From assembly GCA_035762175.1 (NCBI GenBank), contig DASTPP010000400.1:54867-118866 (forward strand): DNA of 64,000 nucleotides, read 5' to 3'. A program made the translations under genes and the position numbers. How positions within the stretch are numbered: the first letter of the stretch is position 1; each line of letters starts with the position of its first letter. The notes beneath the pieces were generated by a model. That model searched no databases and was not told the origin of the DNA. It worked only from the letters and a program-made list of their open reading frames with translations. Positions 1-8,677 of the stretch are shown here, piece after piece. The stretch comes from DASTPP01 sp035762175. GTDB taxonomy: Bacteria; Myxococcota_A; Polyangia; Polyangiales; Polyangiaceae.

Positions 1-1056
1 CGCGGGGCCGAAGGGGGCGCTGACGCCCGGCGACGCCTCGAGGCCGTCGGCGTAGCGCAAGCGCACCTCTTGCCTCGGGCCCAGCCGGATGAGCCCCTCG
101 CGGTTCGCCGCCGCGCCGGCCGGCAGCTCGACGCCGACGACGCGCAGCTCGAGCGGGCGCGAGGCCCGCCCTTCGAGCTGGGCGGCGTCGAGCGGCCAGA
201 GCGTCGCGACGTAGGCGCCCGCGGGCAGATCGCCGATCGCGACCGAGCCGGCACCCTCGGGCAGGCGCTTGACGAGCGCCGGGGCGCCCTCGCCCTTCCG
301 CCGGACGACGAGCTCGTAGCCGCTCGCCCCGGGGGCGCCCGACCAGGCGAGGCGCAAGGGCGAACGCTTGGCGTGCAGATCGGTCGTCAAGGTGGTTGAC
401 GTTTGCCACGCGGGCGCCCCGAGCAAGGCCAGGCGCTCGCCGCGGGGCGCGTCGCCGTCGAAGCGCCGGGCCTGCCCCTCGGGCAGCCGGCACCAGGCCT
501 TGCCGTCGGGGCTGACGAGCGCCTCGCCCTCGAGGGCGCCGACGAAGGCGCGTCCGCCCTCGGCGCGCAGCGAGGTCGTGCCCCGGGCGACGACCGCGCT
601 ACGCCCGCGCGGCAGGCGGACGACCACGGCCGTGCGCCCCGCGACGGCCTCGCCGACCGCGATCCGGGCGGCGCCTTCGTCGAAGCGCAAGGTCGGGGCC
701 GGCGTCGGCGGCCCGCCCCCGAGCGGCACGTCGAGCGTCGACGAGACGCGCACGCGGGCGCGGGGCGCGAGCCGGGCGACGCCGCCGCCGCGCAGCTCGA
801 GCACCGCGCCCCGCTCGCCCGCGACGAAGTCGCGTTCGCGATCGAGCGGCGCCCCCGGGGCGAGCGCGCGGCAGCCCCCGCCGGCCTGCGCCTCGCAGCC
901 GCCGCCGTCGCGCACCGTCGCGCCGACGCGCGGGGGGGCCTCGCCGGCGCGGGCGGCGCCCGCCGAGGCGAGGGCCGCGGCGGCGACGAGCCAGGGGGCG
1001 GCGCGGGGCGCGCGCCGGGGCGAAGAAACGAATGAGAGAAGGGGCCTTCGTCCCAT
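1..1056 (-). CDS. FecR-like domain protein, exported (3' end beyond window)
   Basis: The reading frame is open from an ATG at 1056 to the left edge (352 codons, no stop), so the C-terminus lies outside the window. The N-terminus is basic, then hydrophobic (WLVAAAALASAGAARA), ending in AxA, so a cleavable signal peptide is likely. Residues ~45-200 resemble a FecR-type beta domain: a charged effector-like region, RFDEGAARIAVG, then VVRLPRGRSAVVARGT and FVGALEGEALVSPDG. Residues ~240-330 resemble a fibronectin-III-like fold (SGASGYELVVRR type). In myxobacteria such proteins are usually periplasmic or surface-anchored and not classical iron-dicitrate regulators; no sigma/FecR/TonB context is visible. 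Family assignment is from motif memory; substrate unknown. Confidence 0.6.
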   Translation of the reverse strand, partial: MGRRPLLSFVSSPRRAPRAAPWLVAAAALASAGAARAGEAPPRVGATVRDGGGCEAQAGGGCRALAPGAPLDRERDFVAGERGAVLELRGGGVARLAPRARVRVSSTLDVPLGGGPPTPAPTLRFDEGAARIAVGEAVAGRTAVVVRLPRGRSAVVARGTTSLRAEGGRAFVGALEGEALVSPDGKAWCRLPEGQARRFDGDAPRGERLALLGAPAWQTSTTLTTDLHAKRSPLRLAWSGAPGASGYELVVRRKGEGAPALVKRLPEGAGSVAIGDLPAGAYVATLWPLDAAQLEGRASRPLELRVVGVELPAGAAANREGLIRLGPRQEVRLRYADGLEASPGVSAPFGPA

Positions 1057-1319
1057 GGCAAGATCGCTCCGAGGGCGGGCCCGCGACAAAGCGCGTACGC
1101 GGGCGCCCTTGTTGGTCGTTGGGAGTGCTCAGCGCCCCCGCGCTTTCATGACCCGTGCCATCCGCGCGGGCCCGGCGCCGCGGCCGCGGCCCGGTGTTCG
1201 CGGCGGCCGCGCGGCCCGCCGGCGCGGCCGGGCGTGAGCTCGGGCCGCAAGACGAATGCGCGCTGTGGCGGCGCGTACCAGTGCCGACTTTTGTCTCTGC
1301 CCGGCGCCGGCCGGCGACG

Positions 1320-2189
1320 TCAGACGAGGAAGGTCAGGCGCGCCCGCAGATCTTCGCCGAAGAGCCGCCGCGCCGCGAGGATCTCGTTGCGCTCGTAGCG
1401 CGTGCTGAAGTGTTTGAGCACGATGTGCCGGCTGGCGAAGATCTCGGGGCGCTGCTCGGCGAGCTCGGCGAGCTCGCCGAGGTGCGTGTGGCCCCAGCGC
1501 TCGCTCACTTCGGGGCTGGTGCCCGGCAGGTGCGTCGCCTCGAGGAACAGCACCTCGCTCTGGCCGACCTCGGGGTTTCGCAGCAGCGTGTCGAGGGTGC
1601 TATCGCCGACGTACGTGAGCGCGGCGACCTCGCTCACGTCGTGGACCTCTTCGCCCCGGGCCCGCGCGGCGGCGATCGCCTCGCCCGGCGCGCCCTCGAA
1701 CTCCGGCTTGAGCTTGCGCCTGGACTCGACGACGGTGTAGCCCCGCGAGGCGATGCGGTGGCAGACGTCGAAGGCCCGGACGCGGTAGCGCCCCGACAGG
1801 CGCACCTCATCGCCGGGCTCGAGCCCGCGCACCACGCCCTCGACCTCGTCTTCGGGCTTCTCTTCGAGGCGCTGAAAGGCGCGCAGGTAGTCGTCGAGCC
1901 GGCTCGCGCTCTCGGCCGGGGCGTAGACCCGCGAGGGCCGCGAGCCGAACATGCGCCTCAGGCTCAGGTGCCGGTGCACGCCGCCCGAGTGGTCTTGGTG
2001 GACGTGCGAGAGAAAGACGTGGCGCAGCTTGATGGCCTCGAGGGGGCAATGGCCGAGGTCGAAGCACGCGTCGAACGCGGGCACGAGCAGGTAGCTCGCG
2101 ACGCCCGAGATGGAGAACGCGACCAGCCGTAGCCCGGACAGGTGGAGCTCGATCGGCGCGCCGGGGTTATGCAGCCGGTTGAGCGGCAT
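1320..2189 (-). CDS. MBL-fold metallohydrolase, RNase Z-like
   Basis: 289 aa, cytosolic (no signal peptide). The zinc-binding motif HVHQDH is at about residues 73-78, a GDST follows in the middle, and near the C-terminus comes LKHFSTRY, the HxSxRY-type signature of RNase Z/ElaC-like enzymes. Established knowledge: RNase Z matures tRNA 3' ends, but many relatives with this signature are other phosphodiesterases or of unknown function, so tRNA processing is only a possibility. ATG 2189 was chosen because the conserved protein begins there (MPLNRLHNPG); codons upstream are low-complexity. It lies 137 bp downstream of the hypothetical gene on the same strand. Confidence 0.75.
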   Translation of the reverse strand: MPLNRLHNPGAPIELHLSGLRLVAFSISGVASYLLVPAFDACFDLGHCPLEAIKLRHVFLSHVHQDHSGGVHRHLSLRRMFGSRPSRVYAPAESASRLDDYLRAFQRLEEKPEDEVEGVVRGLEPGDEVRLSGRYRVRAFDVCHRIASRGYTVVESRRKLKPEFEGAPGEAIAAARARGEEVHDVSEVAALTYVGDSTLDTLLRNPEVGQSEVLFLEATHLPGTSPEVSERWGHTHLGELAELAEQRPEIFASRHIVLKHFSTRYERNEILAARRLFGEDLRARLTFLV

Positions 2190-2326
2190 GGGGTCGCGCC
2201 GGTATACCACGGACGGCGCCCGACGCTCGGCCGCGCGCCGGCGCTTCGGGGCCGCCCGGCGCCGGGGTCGGGGCGACGGGGCGGTCTGGGTGGGGGGCGG
2301 CCGGCCGGCGCGTGCCGAGCCCGGGC

Positions 2327-3079
2327 TCAGGCGACGCGCAGGCGGCCGACGGCCTCGCGCAGCAGTCGCTCGGGGGTGGCCTCGCGCTCGGCGGGGGCGG
2401 GCGCGCGGCGGCTCTGCCTCACCTTGTCTTCGAGCAGCGCGACCCACTGGCTGACGAAGCCGTCGAAGTCGGGCAGGGGGTCTTGGGCGTAGCGCTCGAG
2501 CGTCGAGAGGGGCTCGTGCAGGTGGCCGACCCGGGCCGGGCCCTCGAGCGCGGCCCAGATGGCCTGCGCGCGCTCGTTCTCGGACGTCGTCTCGTAGAGC
2601 GAGACGAGGTAGCGCGCCGAGGCGTCGCTCATCATCGTCGTGAAGATCTCGGCGGCGAGGTCGTCGTAGTCCTTCGAGGCCGTCGCCGCGCTCGCCACGG
2701 CGCCGAGCAGCGCCTCGTAGGCCGCGCACGCCGAGCCGTAGTCGCCGCGCTCGAAGACGTTGGCGATGCGCTCGAGCAGCTCGTCGAATTCGAAGAAGTC
2801 GCCCCCCTCGCCCTCGCCCTGCGCCTCGCGAATGAAATCTTGAATGTCGCCGAGCAGGCTGGGGTCGCGGCGCGAGATGGGGAAGAGCCCGCTGCCCGCG
2901 CCCCGGTCGAAGAGCACGAGGGCCTCGTCGAACGCCCGCCGGCCCGCCTCGTCGAGCGAGCGGGCGTACGAGCGCAAGAACTCGCAGAGCTGCTCGCGCG
3001 ACAGCGCGCCCAGGGCGGCCTCGAAGTCTCGGTCGGTCAGCTGAATGCCGCTACGCTTCGTTCGACCCTGCATGGCCAT
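2327..3079 (-). CDS. Hypothetical acidic helical protein
   Basis: 250 aa from ATG 3079 (MAMQGRTKRS); an in-frame start further upstream is possible but its codons look non-coding. The protein is rich in Glu, Asp, Leu and Ala and appears all alpha-helical, with a basic N-terminus (residues 1-10), an acidic patch EGEGEGGDFFEFDE around residue 95 and a basic C-terminus. There is no signal peptide, membrane segment or catalytic motif I can name. It is on the same strand as the RNase Z-like gene downstream. Codon use fits the genome, so I consider it a real gene of unknown function. Confidence 0.6.
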   Translation of the reverse strand: MAMQGRTKRSGIQLTDRDFEAALGALSREQLCEFLRSYARSLDEAGRRAFDEALVLFDRGAGSGLFPISRRDPSLLGDIQDFIREAQGEGEGGDFFEFDELLERIANVFERGDYGSACAAYEALLGAVASAATASKDYDDLAAEIFTTMMSDASARYLVSLYETTSENERAQAIWAALEGPARVGHLHEPLSTLERYAQDPLPDFDGFVSQWVALLEDKVRQSRRAPAPAEREATPERLLREAVGRLRVA

Positions 3080-3614
3080 TAAAGTTGACCGCGGTCTTTG
3101 GCCGCTGTCGAGATGCCTTCCGGCAGGCGAATTGTCGATTGCTCCCACTCTTGCGCCTGAGCATGTACGATGTAGGTCGTGCGCCCTCGATGCAAACTTG
3201 AAAGGCCCGGGGCGCGCCGGAGCCCGAAACGGCTGAGGCCCGGCCGGCGTCCGGCGGCGTTGCTCGGGGGGACGAAAAATTACGACCTAAGCCCTTAAAG
3301 AAAATTTGGACCTATCGTGAAACGGCCCCACCGGCGCCGGGCGCGGGCCGCCGGGCCCCGCCCGCACGCGGGGGCGCCTCGTACGAGGCGGCCTTGGTCG
3401 CCGACGTCAAGCCGGGCCCCGCCCGCACGCGGGGGCGCCCGCTCGTGCACGAGGCGCACGATGTCGGGCATGCCGGGCCCCGCCCGCACGTGGGGGCGCC
3501 CCGGCCGCGGGCGACGCCCGACCTCGAGCGACGCCCGACCTCGAGCGAGGCGCGCGATGGGCGAAGGGCCGCCGGGCTCGCGTCGCGGGCGAAAATTCGC
3601 TATCGCGCCGGCGC
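3080..3614. other. Intergenic region with AT-rich core and 61-bp repeats
   Basis: No gene seen in 535 bp. Positions 3275-3320 are unusually A/T-rich for this genome and could be a promoter or leader. They are followed by the three-copy repeat described separately and by a short GACCTCGAGCGACGCCC direct repeat near 3520-3560. Confidence 0.5.
3351..3500. repeat. Three 28-bp repeats at exact 61-bp period (CRISPR-like or decayed tandem repeat)
   Basis: A 28-bp sequence starting CCGGGCCCCGCCCGCACG occurs at 3351, 3412 and 3473. The first two are identical and the third has one change (CACGTG for CACGCG). It contains a CCCCGC...GCGGGG dyad. The intervals are 33 bp each, so geometry matches a type I-E CRISPR unit (about 61 bp) and an AT-rich stretch lies on one side. 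Against CRISPR: the two intervals share TCGT(gc)ACGAGGCG near their starts, only two spacers exist and no cas gene is in the window. A diverged tandem repeat is at least as likely. Confidence 0.4.
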
Positions 3615-4355
3615 ATGGAGCGCGAGGCCTTGAGCGAACGAGCCCCGACGACGATCGTCGTGCAGCACGCGCCCGCCGAGGGCCCCGGCCGCCTCGGGCG
3701 GGCGCTCGAGGCGGCAGGCGTCGCCCTGCGCGTCGTGCGCGCCGACCTCGGCGAGCCGGTGCCCGCGTCGCTCGAGGGCGCCTCGAGCCTCGTCGTGTTG
3801 GGCGGCGCCATGGGCGCGTCGGACACCCATCGCTACCCGCACCTACGGGCCGAGCTCGCGCTGCTCGAGCACGCGCTCGCGCGCTCGGCGCCCGTGCTCG
3901 GCATCTGCCTCGGCAGCCAGCTGCTCGCGACGGCGCTCGGGGCGCGCGTCTATCCGAGCGGCCGCCCCGAGATCGGCTGGGGCGAGGTGTGGCTGGGCGA
4001 CGAGGCGGCGGCCGACCCGCTCTTCGCCGGCGTCCCGCGGCGCTTCGGCGCTCTGCACTGGCACAACGACGTGTTCGAGCTGCCGCGCGGCGCCCGCGGC
4101 CTCGCCTCGTCGGCCCTGACGGCCCACCAGGCCTTCGGGCTCGGCGGGCACGCGTACGGGCTGCTCTTTCACCTCGAGCCCGACGCAGCGCAGGTGAAGG
4201 CCATGGCCGACGAGTCGGCGGACGAGCTCCGCGCCGCCGGGGTCGACCCGACGGGCCTCGCCCGCGACGCCGAGCGCGGGGCCGCCGGGGCCGATCGGGT
4301 CGCGCGCGCCCTCTTCGGCGCCTTCGCCGAGCTCGCCCGCGCGGCGGCGCGCTGA
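3615..4355 (+). CDS. Type 1 glutamine amidotransferase (GMP synthase-like)
   Basis: 246 aa, class I GATase fold covering almost the whole protein. The nucleophile elbow is GICLGSQ (Cys98) and the rest of the triad is His186/Glu188 in LFHLEPD; the oxyanion region LGGAMGAS is at 62-69 and HWHND at 148-152 is typical of this stand-alone family. Established knowledge: these enzymes hydrolyse glutamine or gamma-glutamyl bonds; without a synthase partner nearby the acceptor is unknown. A free-standing gene, with a convergent lipoprotein gene 19 bp downstream. Confidence 0.8.
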   Translation: MEREALSERAPTTIVVQHAPAEGPGRLGRALEAAGVALRVVRADLGEPVPASLEGASSLVVLGGAMGASDTHRYPHLRAELALLEHALARSAPVLGICLGSQLLATALGARVYPSGRPEIGWGEVWLGDEAAADPLFAGVPRRFGALHWHNDVFELPRGARGLASSALTAHQAFGLGGHAYGLLFHLEPDAAQVKAMADESADELRAAGVDPTGLARDAERGAAGADRVARALFGAFAELARAAAR

Positions 4356-4374
4356 CGCCCGGGCGGGGCTCGCT

Positions 4375-4749
4375 TCAGCGGGGCGTGGGGACGATCGGCG
4401 TCGGCGCGGGCGTCGGCGCGGGCGGGGCCGGCGGCGTCGGCGTCGGCGCGGGCCGCGGGGGCGGCGTCGGCGTCGGGGTCGGCGTCGGGGCCGGCGTCGG
4501 CACGGGCGCGGGCTGCAGCGTGGGGATGGGCGCCGGCGCGGGCGGCGGCGAGGGCGTGGTCTGCAAGGGCGACGGCAGGGTCAGGGCGGCGAGCGCGACC
4601 GGCTGCAAGGGCGCGACGGGCTCGTGCGCCGTCTCGACCCGCTCGGGCCGAGCCTCGGCGGGGCGGTGCAAGGGGTCGTTGCGACAGCCGAGGCCGAGCG
4701 AGGCCGAGAGCGCCAGGGGCAGGGCAAAGAGCAATTGAGGGCGTCGCAT
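4375..4749 (-). CDS. Small Pro/Thr-rich lipoprotein
   Basis: 124 aa from ATG 4749. The N-terminus is a lipoprotein signal (RR, hydrophobic stretch, LGLGC; lipidated Cys about 22). The C-terminal half is a Pro-Ala-Thr repeat (PTPTPTPT-like) that probably forms an extended spacer. No catalytic domain. The DNA of the tail is itself repetitive (GGCGTC runs on the + strand), so its length may vary between strains. Function unknown. Confidence 0.6.
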   Translation of the reverse strand: MRRPQLLFALPLALSASLGLGCRNDPLHRPAEARPERVETAHEPVAPLQPVALAALTLPSPLQTTPSPPPAPAPIPTLQPAPVPTPAPTPTPTPTPPPRPAPTPTPPAPPAPTPAPTPIVPTPR

Positions 4750-5283
4750 GGGGGGGCTCCGGTTCGGGATTCGTGGCGCGTGAGGAAGCGATAGGGATTT
4801 TCTGGACAGAAGGGGCGCCGCGCCCTCACGCAGGGCGGCGAGCCCGTCGGGCGGAGTTGGTGCATCGGTCGTGCCACCGAGCTGCCGACGGGGCCGAGCC
4901 AGGGCGCCGTGGTGCCGGGCCTGGGCTCGCGCGCGGGGCGCGCCGGACAGCCTGCGAGAAGGCGCGGGGCGGGGCGCGGCCGGGCCCCGCGCGGCCCCGC
5001 GGCCAGGCGGCGGGTGCGCCCTGCGCGGGGCGGGCGCGGGCCCTGCCGTCGGAGCCCGGAGGGCGAGTTGCAGGTGCCCGCAGCGCGCCCGAGGCGCCCC
5101 GCGGAATGGATGAGGGCGGTGCTGCGGCGCCGGGCGGCGGGCGCGCGAGGCGGCTTTGGGCGGAGCGTGGCGCGATGGCACGCCGCGGCCGGGCGTTCGG
5201 GCTCGGGCAGTCGTTTTCGCCGCGGCACGGGCCTTGCTGCGCGTTTCCGCGCGCCGGCGGCGCCCCGCGCGACGGAGACTGCC
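4750..5283. other. Divergent intergenic region, no gene recognised
   Basis: 534 bp between the minus-strand lipoprotein and the plus-strand OsmC gene. Open frames exist on both strands, but their translations are low-complexity Arg/Ala/Gly and share nothing with families I know. Presumably it carries two divergent promoters; GAGACTGCC just before 5284 is the only plausible ribosome-binding context. Confidence 0.4.
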
Positions 5284-5727
5284 ATGAAGATTACCCTACT
5301 TTCTGACGAATCGCTTCGGCTCGAGCAGGGGCCCGAGATGCTCACGATCGAGGCGCCCACGGCCGAGCGCAGCTATTCGCCCTTTCACATGGTGGCGAGC
5401 GGCCTGGCGCTCTGCACGATGTCGATTTTGCAGTCGTGGGCGTCGAACGCGAAGATCGAAGCGGACGAGCTCCGGGTCGAGGTCGAGTGGTCGTTTCTCG
5501 AGAAGCCCCACCGCGTGGGCGAGTACCGGGTGCGAATCTTCTGGCCTGCGCTGCCCGAAGGCCGCCGGGCGACGGCCGAGCGCGTCGCGGGCCTCTGCCC
5601 CGTCAAGCTGACCTTGCAGAACGCGCCCTCGTTCGTGACCGAGATCGTGGGCGCGCCCGCCTCGCCCGCGGCCCTGCCCGCCGGGCCGCCCGCGGCGGCC
5701 CCGGCGCACGCGGGGGCCTCGCCGTGA
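5284..5727 (+). CDS. OsmC family protein
   Basis: 147 aa. The fold signature is visible: SPFHMVASGLALCTMSIL with Cys44, and the second redox Cys105 in GLCPVKLTL. Established knowledge: OsmC/Ohr proteins are dimeric thiol peroxidases using two Cys, although many OsmC-like members are uncharacterised. The C-terminal ~22 residues are an Ala/Pro tail not found in the core family. It overlaps the following DCC-family gene by GTGA, so the two are probably translated together. Confidence 0.8.
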   Translation: MKITLLSDESLRLEQGPEMLTIEAPTAERSYSPFHMVASGLALCTMSILQSWASNAKIEADELRVEVEWSFLEKPHRVGEYRVRIFWPALPEGRRATAERVAGLCPVKLTLQNAPSFVTEIVGAPASPAALPAGPPAAAPAHAGASP

Positions 5728-6281
5728 GGGCCGACCTCGCCGCGCCGGCGACGATTCCCGTCGTGCGCTTCACGATCGCGGGGGTGCCGGTCGAGCAGGC
5801 GAGCGCCGGGCTCGGGCGGCCCTACACGGTCGTCTACGACGGCACGTGCCGGGTCTGCCAGCGCATCGTGCGCACGCTCACCCGCTGGGACCGTGACCAA
5901 CGGCTCGAGCTCGTGCCCTCGCAGGGGCCCGGGGTGCGGGCGCGCTTTCCGTGGATCCCCGAGCGAGCGTACGCCGAGTCGGTGCAGCTCGTCGCCGCCG
6001 ACGGTCGGACTTGGCAGGGCGCGGCCGCGGTCGAGCGCATCATCGACCTGATGCCGAAGGGCTGGCTCATCTCGTGGGTGTTTTCCATCCCCTTCGTGCG
6101 GCCGCTCGCCGAGCGCTTCTACCGCTGGTTCGCGCGCCACCGTTACCGGCTCGGCTGCGGCAAGCATTGCCAATATCGCCAGCTCGCGCTCGACTTCGAG
6201 GGGGCCGAGGCGAAGGCGCTGCCCGCGCCCTCGGGCCCGCCCGCCCCGCGCGCGCTGCCCGCCCCGAGCGGCCGCGCCTGA
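5724..6281 (+). CDS. DCC family thiol-disulfide oxidoreductase-like protein (DUF393)
   Basis: 185 aa from GTG 5724, overlapping the OsmC stop by 4 bp. The signature VVYDGTCRVCQRIV (Cys42, Cys45) defines the DCC/DUF393 family, followed by WDRDQRLELVPSQ and a hydrophobic segment GWLISWVFSIPFVRP. A further pair of Cys sits in RLGCGKHCQY. The last ~20 residues are Pro/Ala-rich. Pairing with OsmC suggests a thiol-redox role, but that is inference; the family has no firm biochemical function. Confidence 0.75.
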   Translation: MRADLAAPATIPVVRFTIAGVPVEQASAGLGRPYTVVYDGTCRVCQRIVRTLTRWDRDQRLELVPSQGPGVRARFPWIPERAYAESVQLVAADGRTWQGAAAVERIIDLMPKGWLISWVFSIPFVRPLAERFYRWFARHRYRLGCGKHCQYRQLALDFEGAEAKALPAPSGPPAPRALPAPSGRA

Positions 6282-6283
6282 GC

Positions 6284-7195
6284 ATGGCGCGCGCCCGCGT
6301 CGGCCCCGCGCTCTTGGCGGTGGCGCTGGCGCTCGCCGCCCGCCGCGGGGCCGCGCAGGACATCGCCCCGCCGACCGAAAAGCAGGAGGGCGGCGGGGGC
6401 AAGCCGGAGGGGAAGGGCGAGGGCGAGGGCGGGCCGCGCGGGCCGCAGCCGGCCAACCGGGTGAAGCTCGCGGGGCAGCTCGGCGGCTCGTGGGCGACGG
6501 GCAACACCACGTCGTTCGTGCTCAACGCCGCCCTGCGCTCGGCCCTGCGCGTCGACCGCCACCAGGTGACGGCGAGCGGCGTGTTCGCGTACACGACGGC
6601 CCGCGAGGTGCCCGAGGGCGCGCCCGAGGGGGCGCCGGCCGAGCGCTTCGTCGCCGACGACAACGTCTACGGGCGGCTGCGCTACGACTTCTTTCTGGGC
6701 GAGAAGAACACGGCCTTCGCCGGCTTCCTCGGCTTTCGCGACCCCTCGTCGGGCTTCCTCTCCCGCTGGATGCCCTACGCGGGCCTGCTGCAGGTGCTCG
6801 CCGCCTCGCCGGGCCGCTTCGAGCTCTGGGCCGAGGGCGGCTACCGGCTCGCCTGGGAGCGGCTCGCGCGCGACGCGCGGGCGGCGGCCGAGGGCCTCGG
6901 CCCCTGGCGCGTCGTGCACGGGCCGGCGCTCTTTCTGGGCGCGCAGGTCTCGCTCTCGGACACCGTCGACCTCGACGCCGGCGCCGAGGCGCTCACCGAC
7001 GTGCGGCGCCCCGGCGACGTGCGCGTCAACACCTTCGCCTCGCTCCTCAGCAAGATCGCCGGCGACCTGTCGTTCGGCGCGAGCTTCAACAGCCGCTACC
7101 TGGCCGAGCCGATCGGCGACCGCGCGCCGCTCGACACGTCGATGCAGGTCGTCTTCGTGCACCAGCACACCTTCCCGATCGGGGCGGGGCGCTGA
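6284..7195 (+). CDS. DUF481-type outer-membrane beta-barrel protein
   Basis: 303 aa from ATG 6284, 2 bp after the DCC gene. Signal peptide (residues 1-25, ending AAQD), then a Gly/Lys/Glu linker, then repeating amphipathic strands with aromatic ends such as GSWATGNTTSFVLNAAL and YGRLRYDFFLGEKNTAF. The TGNTxS motif and strand pattern fit DUF481 (YdiY-like), salt-induced or uncharacterised outer-membrane barrels. It ends in VFVHQHTFPIG rather than a terminal Phe, so insertion by the BAM pathway is plausible but not certain. Likely the last gene of the OsmC operon. Confidence 0.65.
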   Translation: MARARVGPALLAVALALAARRGAAQDIAPPTEKQEGGGGKPEGKGEGEGGPRGPQPANRVKLAGQLGGSWATGNTTSFVLNAALRSALRVDRHQVTASGVFAYTTAREVPEGAPEGAPAERFVADDNVYGRLRYDFFLGEKNTAFAGFLGFRDPSSGFLSRWMPYAGLLQVLAASPGRFELWAEGGYRLAWERLARDARAAAEGLGPWRVVHGPALFLGAQVSLSDTVDLDAGAEALTDVRRPGDVRVNTFASLLSKIAGDLSFGASFNSRYLAEPIGDRAPLDTSMQVVFVHQHTFPIGAGR

Positions 7196-7212
7196 GGGCC
7201 GCGGCCCGCGCC

Positions 7213-7860
7213 TCAGAAGATGCCGACCTTGACGTAGCCGAGCAGCGAGCAGATGAGCCCGACGCTGCCCATCGCGACCATGGCGCCCAAGAAGATGCGC
7301 TTGAAGCGCGGCTGCGACACGATGAGGCCCACCGCGCCGAGCACCAGGCAGATCTGCAAGAAGAGCGTGGCCAGGTCGAAGCGGTCGCCGGCGGCGCCGA
7401 GCACCTCGAGCTGCGTCTCGAGCTCTTTCACGCCCGTGACCTGCCCGAGCTTGCCCTCGACGTCCTGGGCCCAGTTCTCGCGACCCACCTTCGCCGAGCC
7501 CAGCAAGATCTCTTTCTTCTCCTTCCGGTAGCGCACGAGTTCGGCCTCGACCTCGCGCACCCGCGCCTCGACGCCCGCGGTCTGCTCGGCCCGGATGGCG
7601 CCGCCGGTGATGAGCGCCTTCAGCAGATCGCGCTGGCCCTCGGCGAGCGACTCTTTGATGCCCTTCGACTGATACCAGAGGTACGCGCTGGTCCGCTCGC
7701 TCGCCAGGCGCAGCTCGTCGTCGCCGTACTTGCCCCCGGCGAGCTCGTTGAGCGCCAGGACGGCGGCGAAGATGGACAGCGCGAGCCCGAAGAAGACCTC
7801 GTATCGCTTGGCGGGTTCGGCGCCCGCATCGCCGGCGGAAGGTTCCGTTGGTTGCGTCAT
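7213..7860 (-). CDS. DUF4337 membrane protein
   Basis: 215 aa. One membrane segment near the N-terminus (FFGLALSIFAAVLALN), a central charged coiled coil, then two C-terminal membrane segments (DLATLFLQICLVLGAVGLIV and IFLGAMVAMGSVGLICSLLG). This layout and the AYLWYQSKGIKES block are typical of DUF4337, a family without assigned function. ATG 7860 gives the usual length; an in-frame start 9 bp upstream is possible. Convergent with the DUF481 gene 17 bp away. Confidence 0.75.
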   Translation of the reverse strand: MTQPTEPSAGDAGAEPAKRYEVFFGLALSIFAAVLALNELAGGKYGDDELRLASERTSAYLWYQSKGIKESLAEGQRDLLKALITGGAIRAEQTAGVEARVREVEAELVRYRKEKKEILLGSAKVGRENWAQDVEGKLGQVTGVKELETQLEVLGAAGDRFDLATLFLQICLVLGAVGLIVSQPRFKRIFLGAMVAMGSVGLICSLLGYVKVGIF

Positions 7861-8440
7861 GGGCCGCACCCTAGTGAAGGAGCGGCCGCCCCGTCCATAA
7901 GCGTGCCAAGGCCCCCGCGAGAGCGGGCCCGGCGAAGGCGTCGCCGCGCGGAAACGTGGCCCTCTTTAGGAGGACGTGGGGCGCGGGCTCGCGGAGGGGG
8001 GCGGGCCTCCCGATCAAGGTCACCAACCCGAACCCGAGAACGTGGCATTTTGCACCATGACGCGTCCGCAGAAAGGGCGTTGGCATGGGGGGGGCTCTAA
8101 CGCAATGCGCATACGCAAAAACTTTTATTCGATGACCTGTGTTAAATGCTTGCGGCACCCCGGTGGCCCGCACTACGTTGCGAGGTAGGGCGTCGGCCGG
8201 CCGTATCGAAGGCGGCCGGCCGACGCTCCGGCCCAAGCCCGTGGGGGCGGGGTCAGAGCTCGGGGGGCGCGGCGTTCGCCGCCCCGAGTGCCGGGTGCAG
8301 GCCCGCCCACTCGGCCTGCGCCTGCGTGGCACGTCCGGCCTCGAGCGGTTGGCGTCGCCGGCGGTGCAGAAGAAAGGCGGCCAGCGGTCCGAACGACGTC
8401 GGCGGCCTGAACCTCGGCGTTCGGTATGCCGTCGGCCGTC
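7861..8440. other. Intergenic region, no gene recognised
   Basis: About 580 bp between the DUF4337 start and the 35-bp repeats. Positions 8040-8160 are noticeably richer in A/T (ACTTTTATTCG, GTTAAATGC) than the surroundings and may hold the DUF4337 promoter or foreign DNA. Diverged partial copies of the following repeat begin near 8390. Confidence 0.4.
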
Positions 8441-8580
8441 CGAACGCTGCCGGTGGGCGAGGGCGGTCAGCCGTTCGAACGCTGCCGGTAGGCGAAGGCG
8501 GCCGGCCGTTCGAACGCTGTCGGTGGGCGAGGGCGGCCGGCCGTCCGAACGCTGTCGGTGGGCGAGGGCGGCCGGCGGCC
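8441..8580. repeat. 35-bp tandem repeat, four copies
   Basis: Units begin CGAACGCTG at 8441, 8476, 8511 and 8546, each 35 bp, differing at a few positions; degenerate copies precede them from about 8390. Junctions form the palindrome CGTTCGAACG in two places. 35 is not a multiple of three, so every frame is used in turn and coding is unlikely. Confidence 0.75.
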
Positions 8581-8626
8581 TGAACGGGGCCCTTGGCAGG
8601 AAGGCCCCCGGCGGGGGGGAATGAAC

Positions 8627-8671
8627 CGTGACTTCCGGCACATGTGCCGGGGCGTCGACCTGGTCTACGCT
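8627..8671 (+). promoter_or_regulatory. Palindromic operator and likely promoter of the two-component system
   Basis: Contains the perfect 16-bp palindrome CCGGCACATGTGCCGG (8635-8650). The 17 bases CGTGACTTCCGGCACAT (8627-8643) recur exactly at 10482-10498 before the OPT locus. TACGCT at 8666-8671 can act as -10, 17 bp after a weak -35 (8643-8648) lying in the right arm. The natural candidate to bind it is the NarL-type regulator encoded just downstream. Confidence 0.6.
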
Positions 8672-8677
8672 GGTGCC

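Noticed and set aside
3351..3500. Annotating as a confirmed CRISPR array
   Set aside because: Only three repeats, similar intervals and no cas genes in the window.
8621..8623. ATG 8621 as start of the histidine kinase
   Set aside because: It would put the palindromic operator and -10 inside the gene; ATG 8678 fits the promoter.
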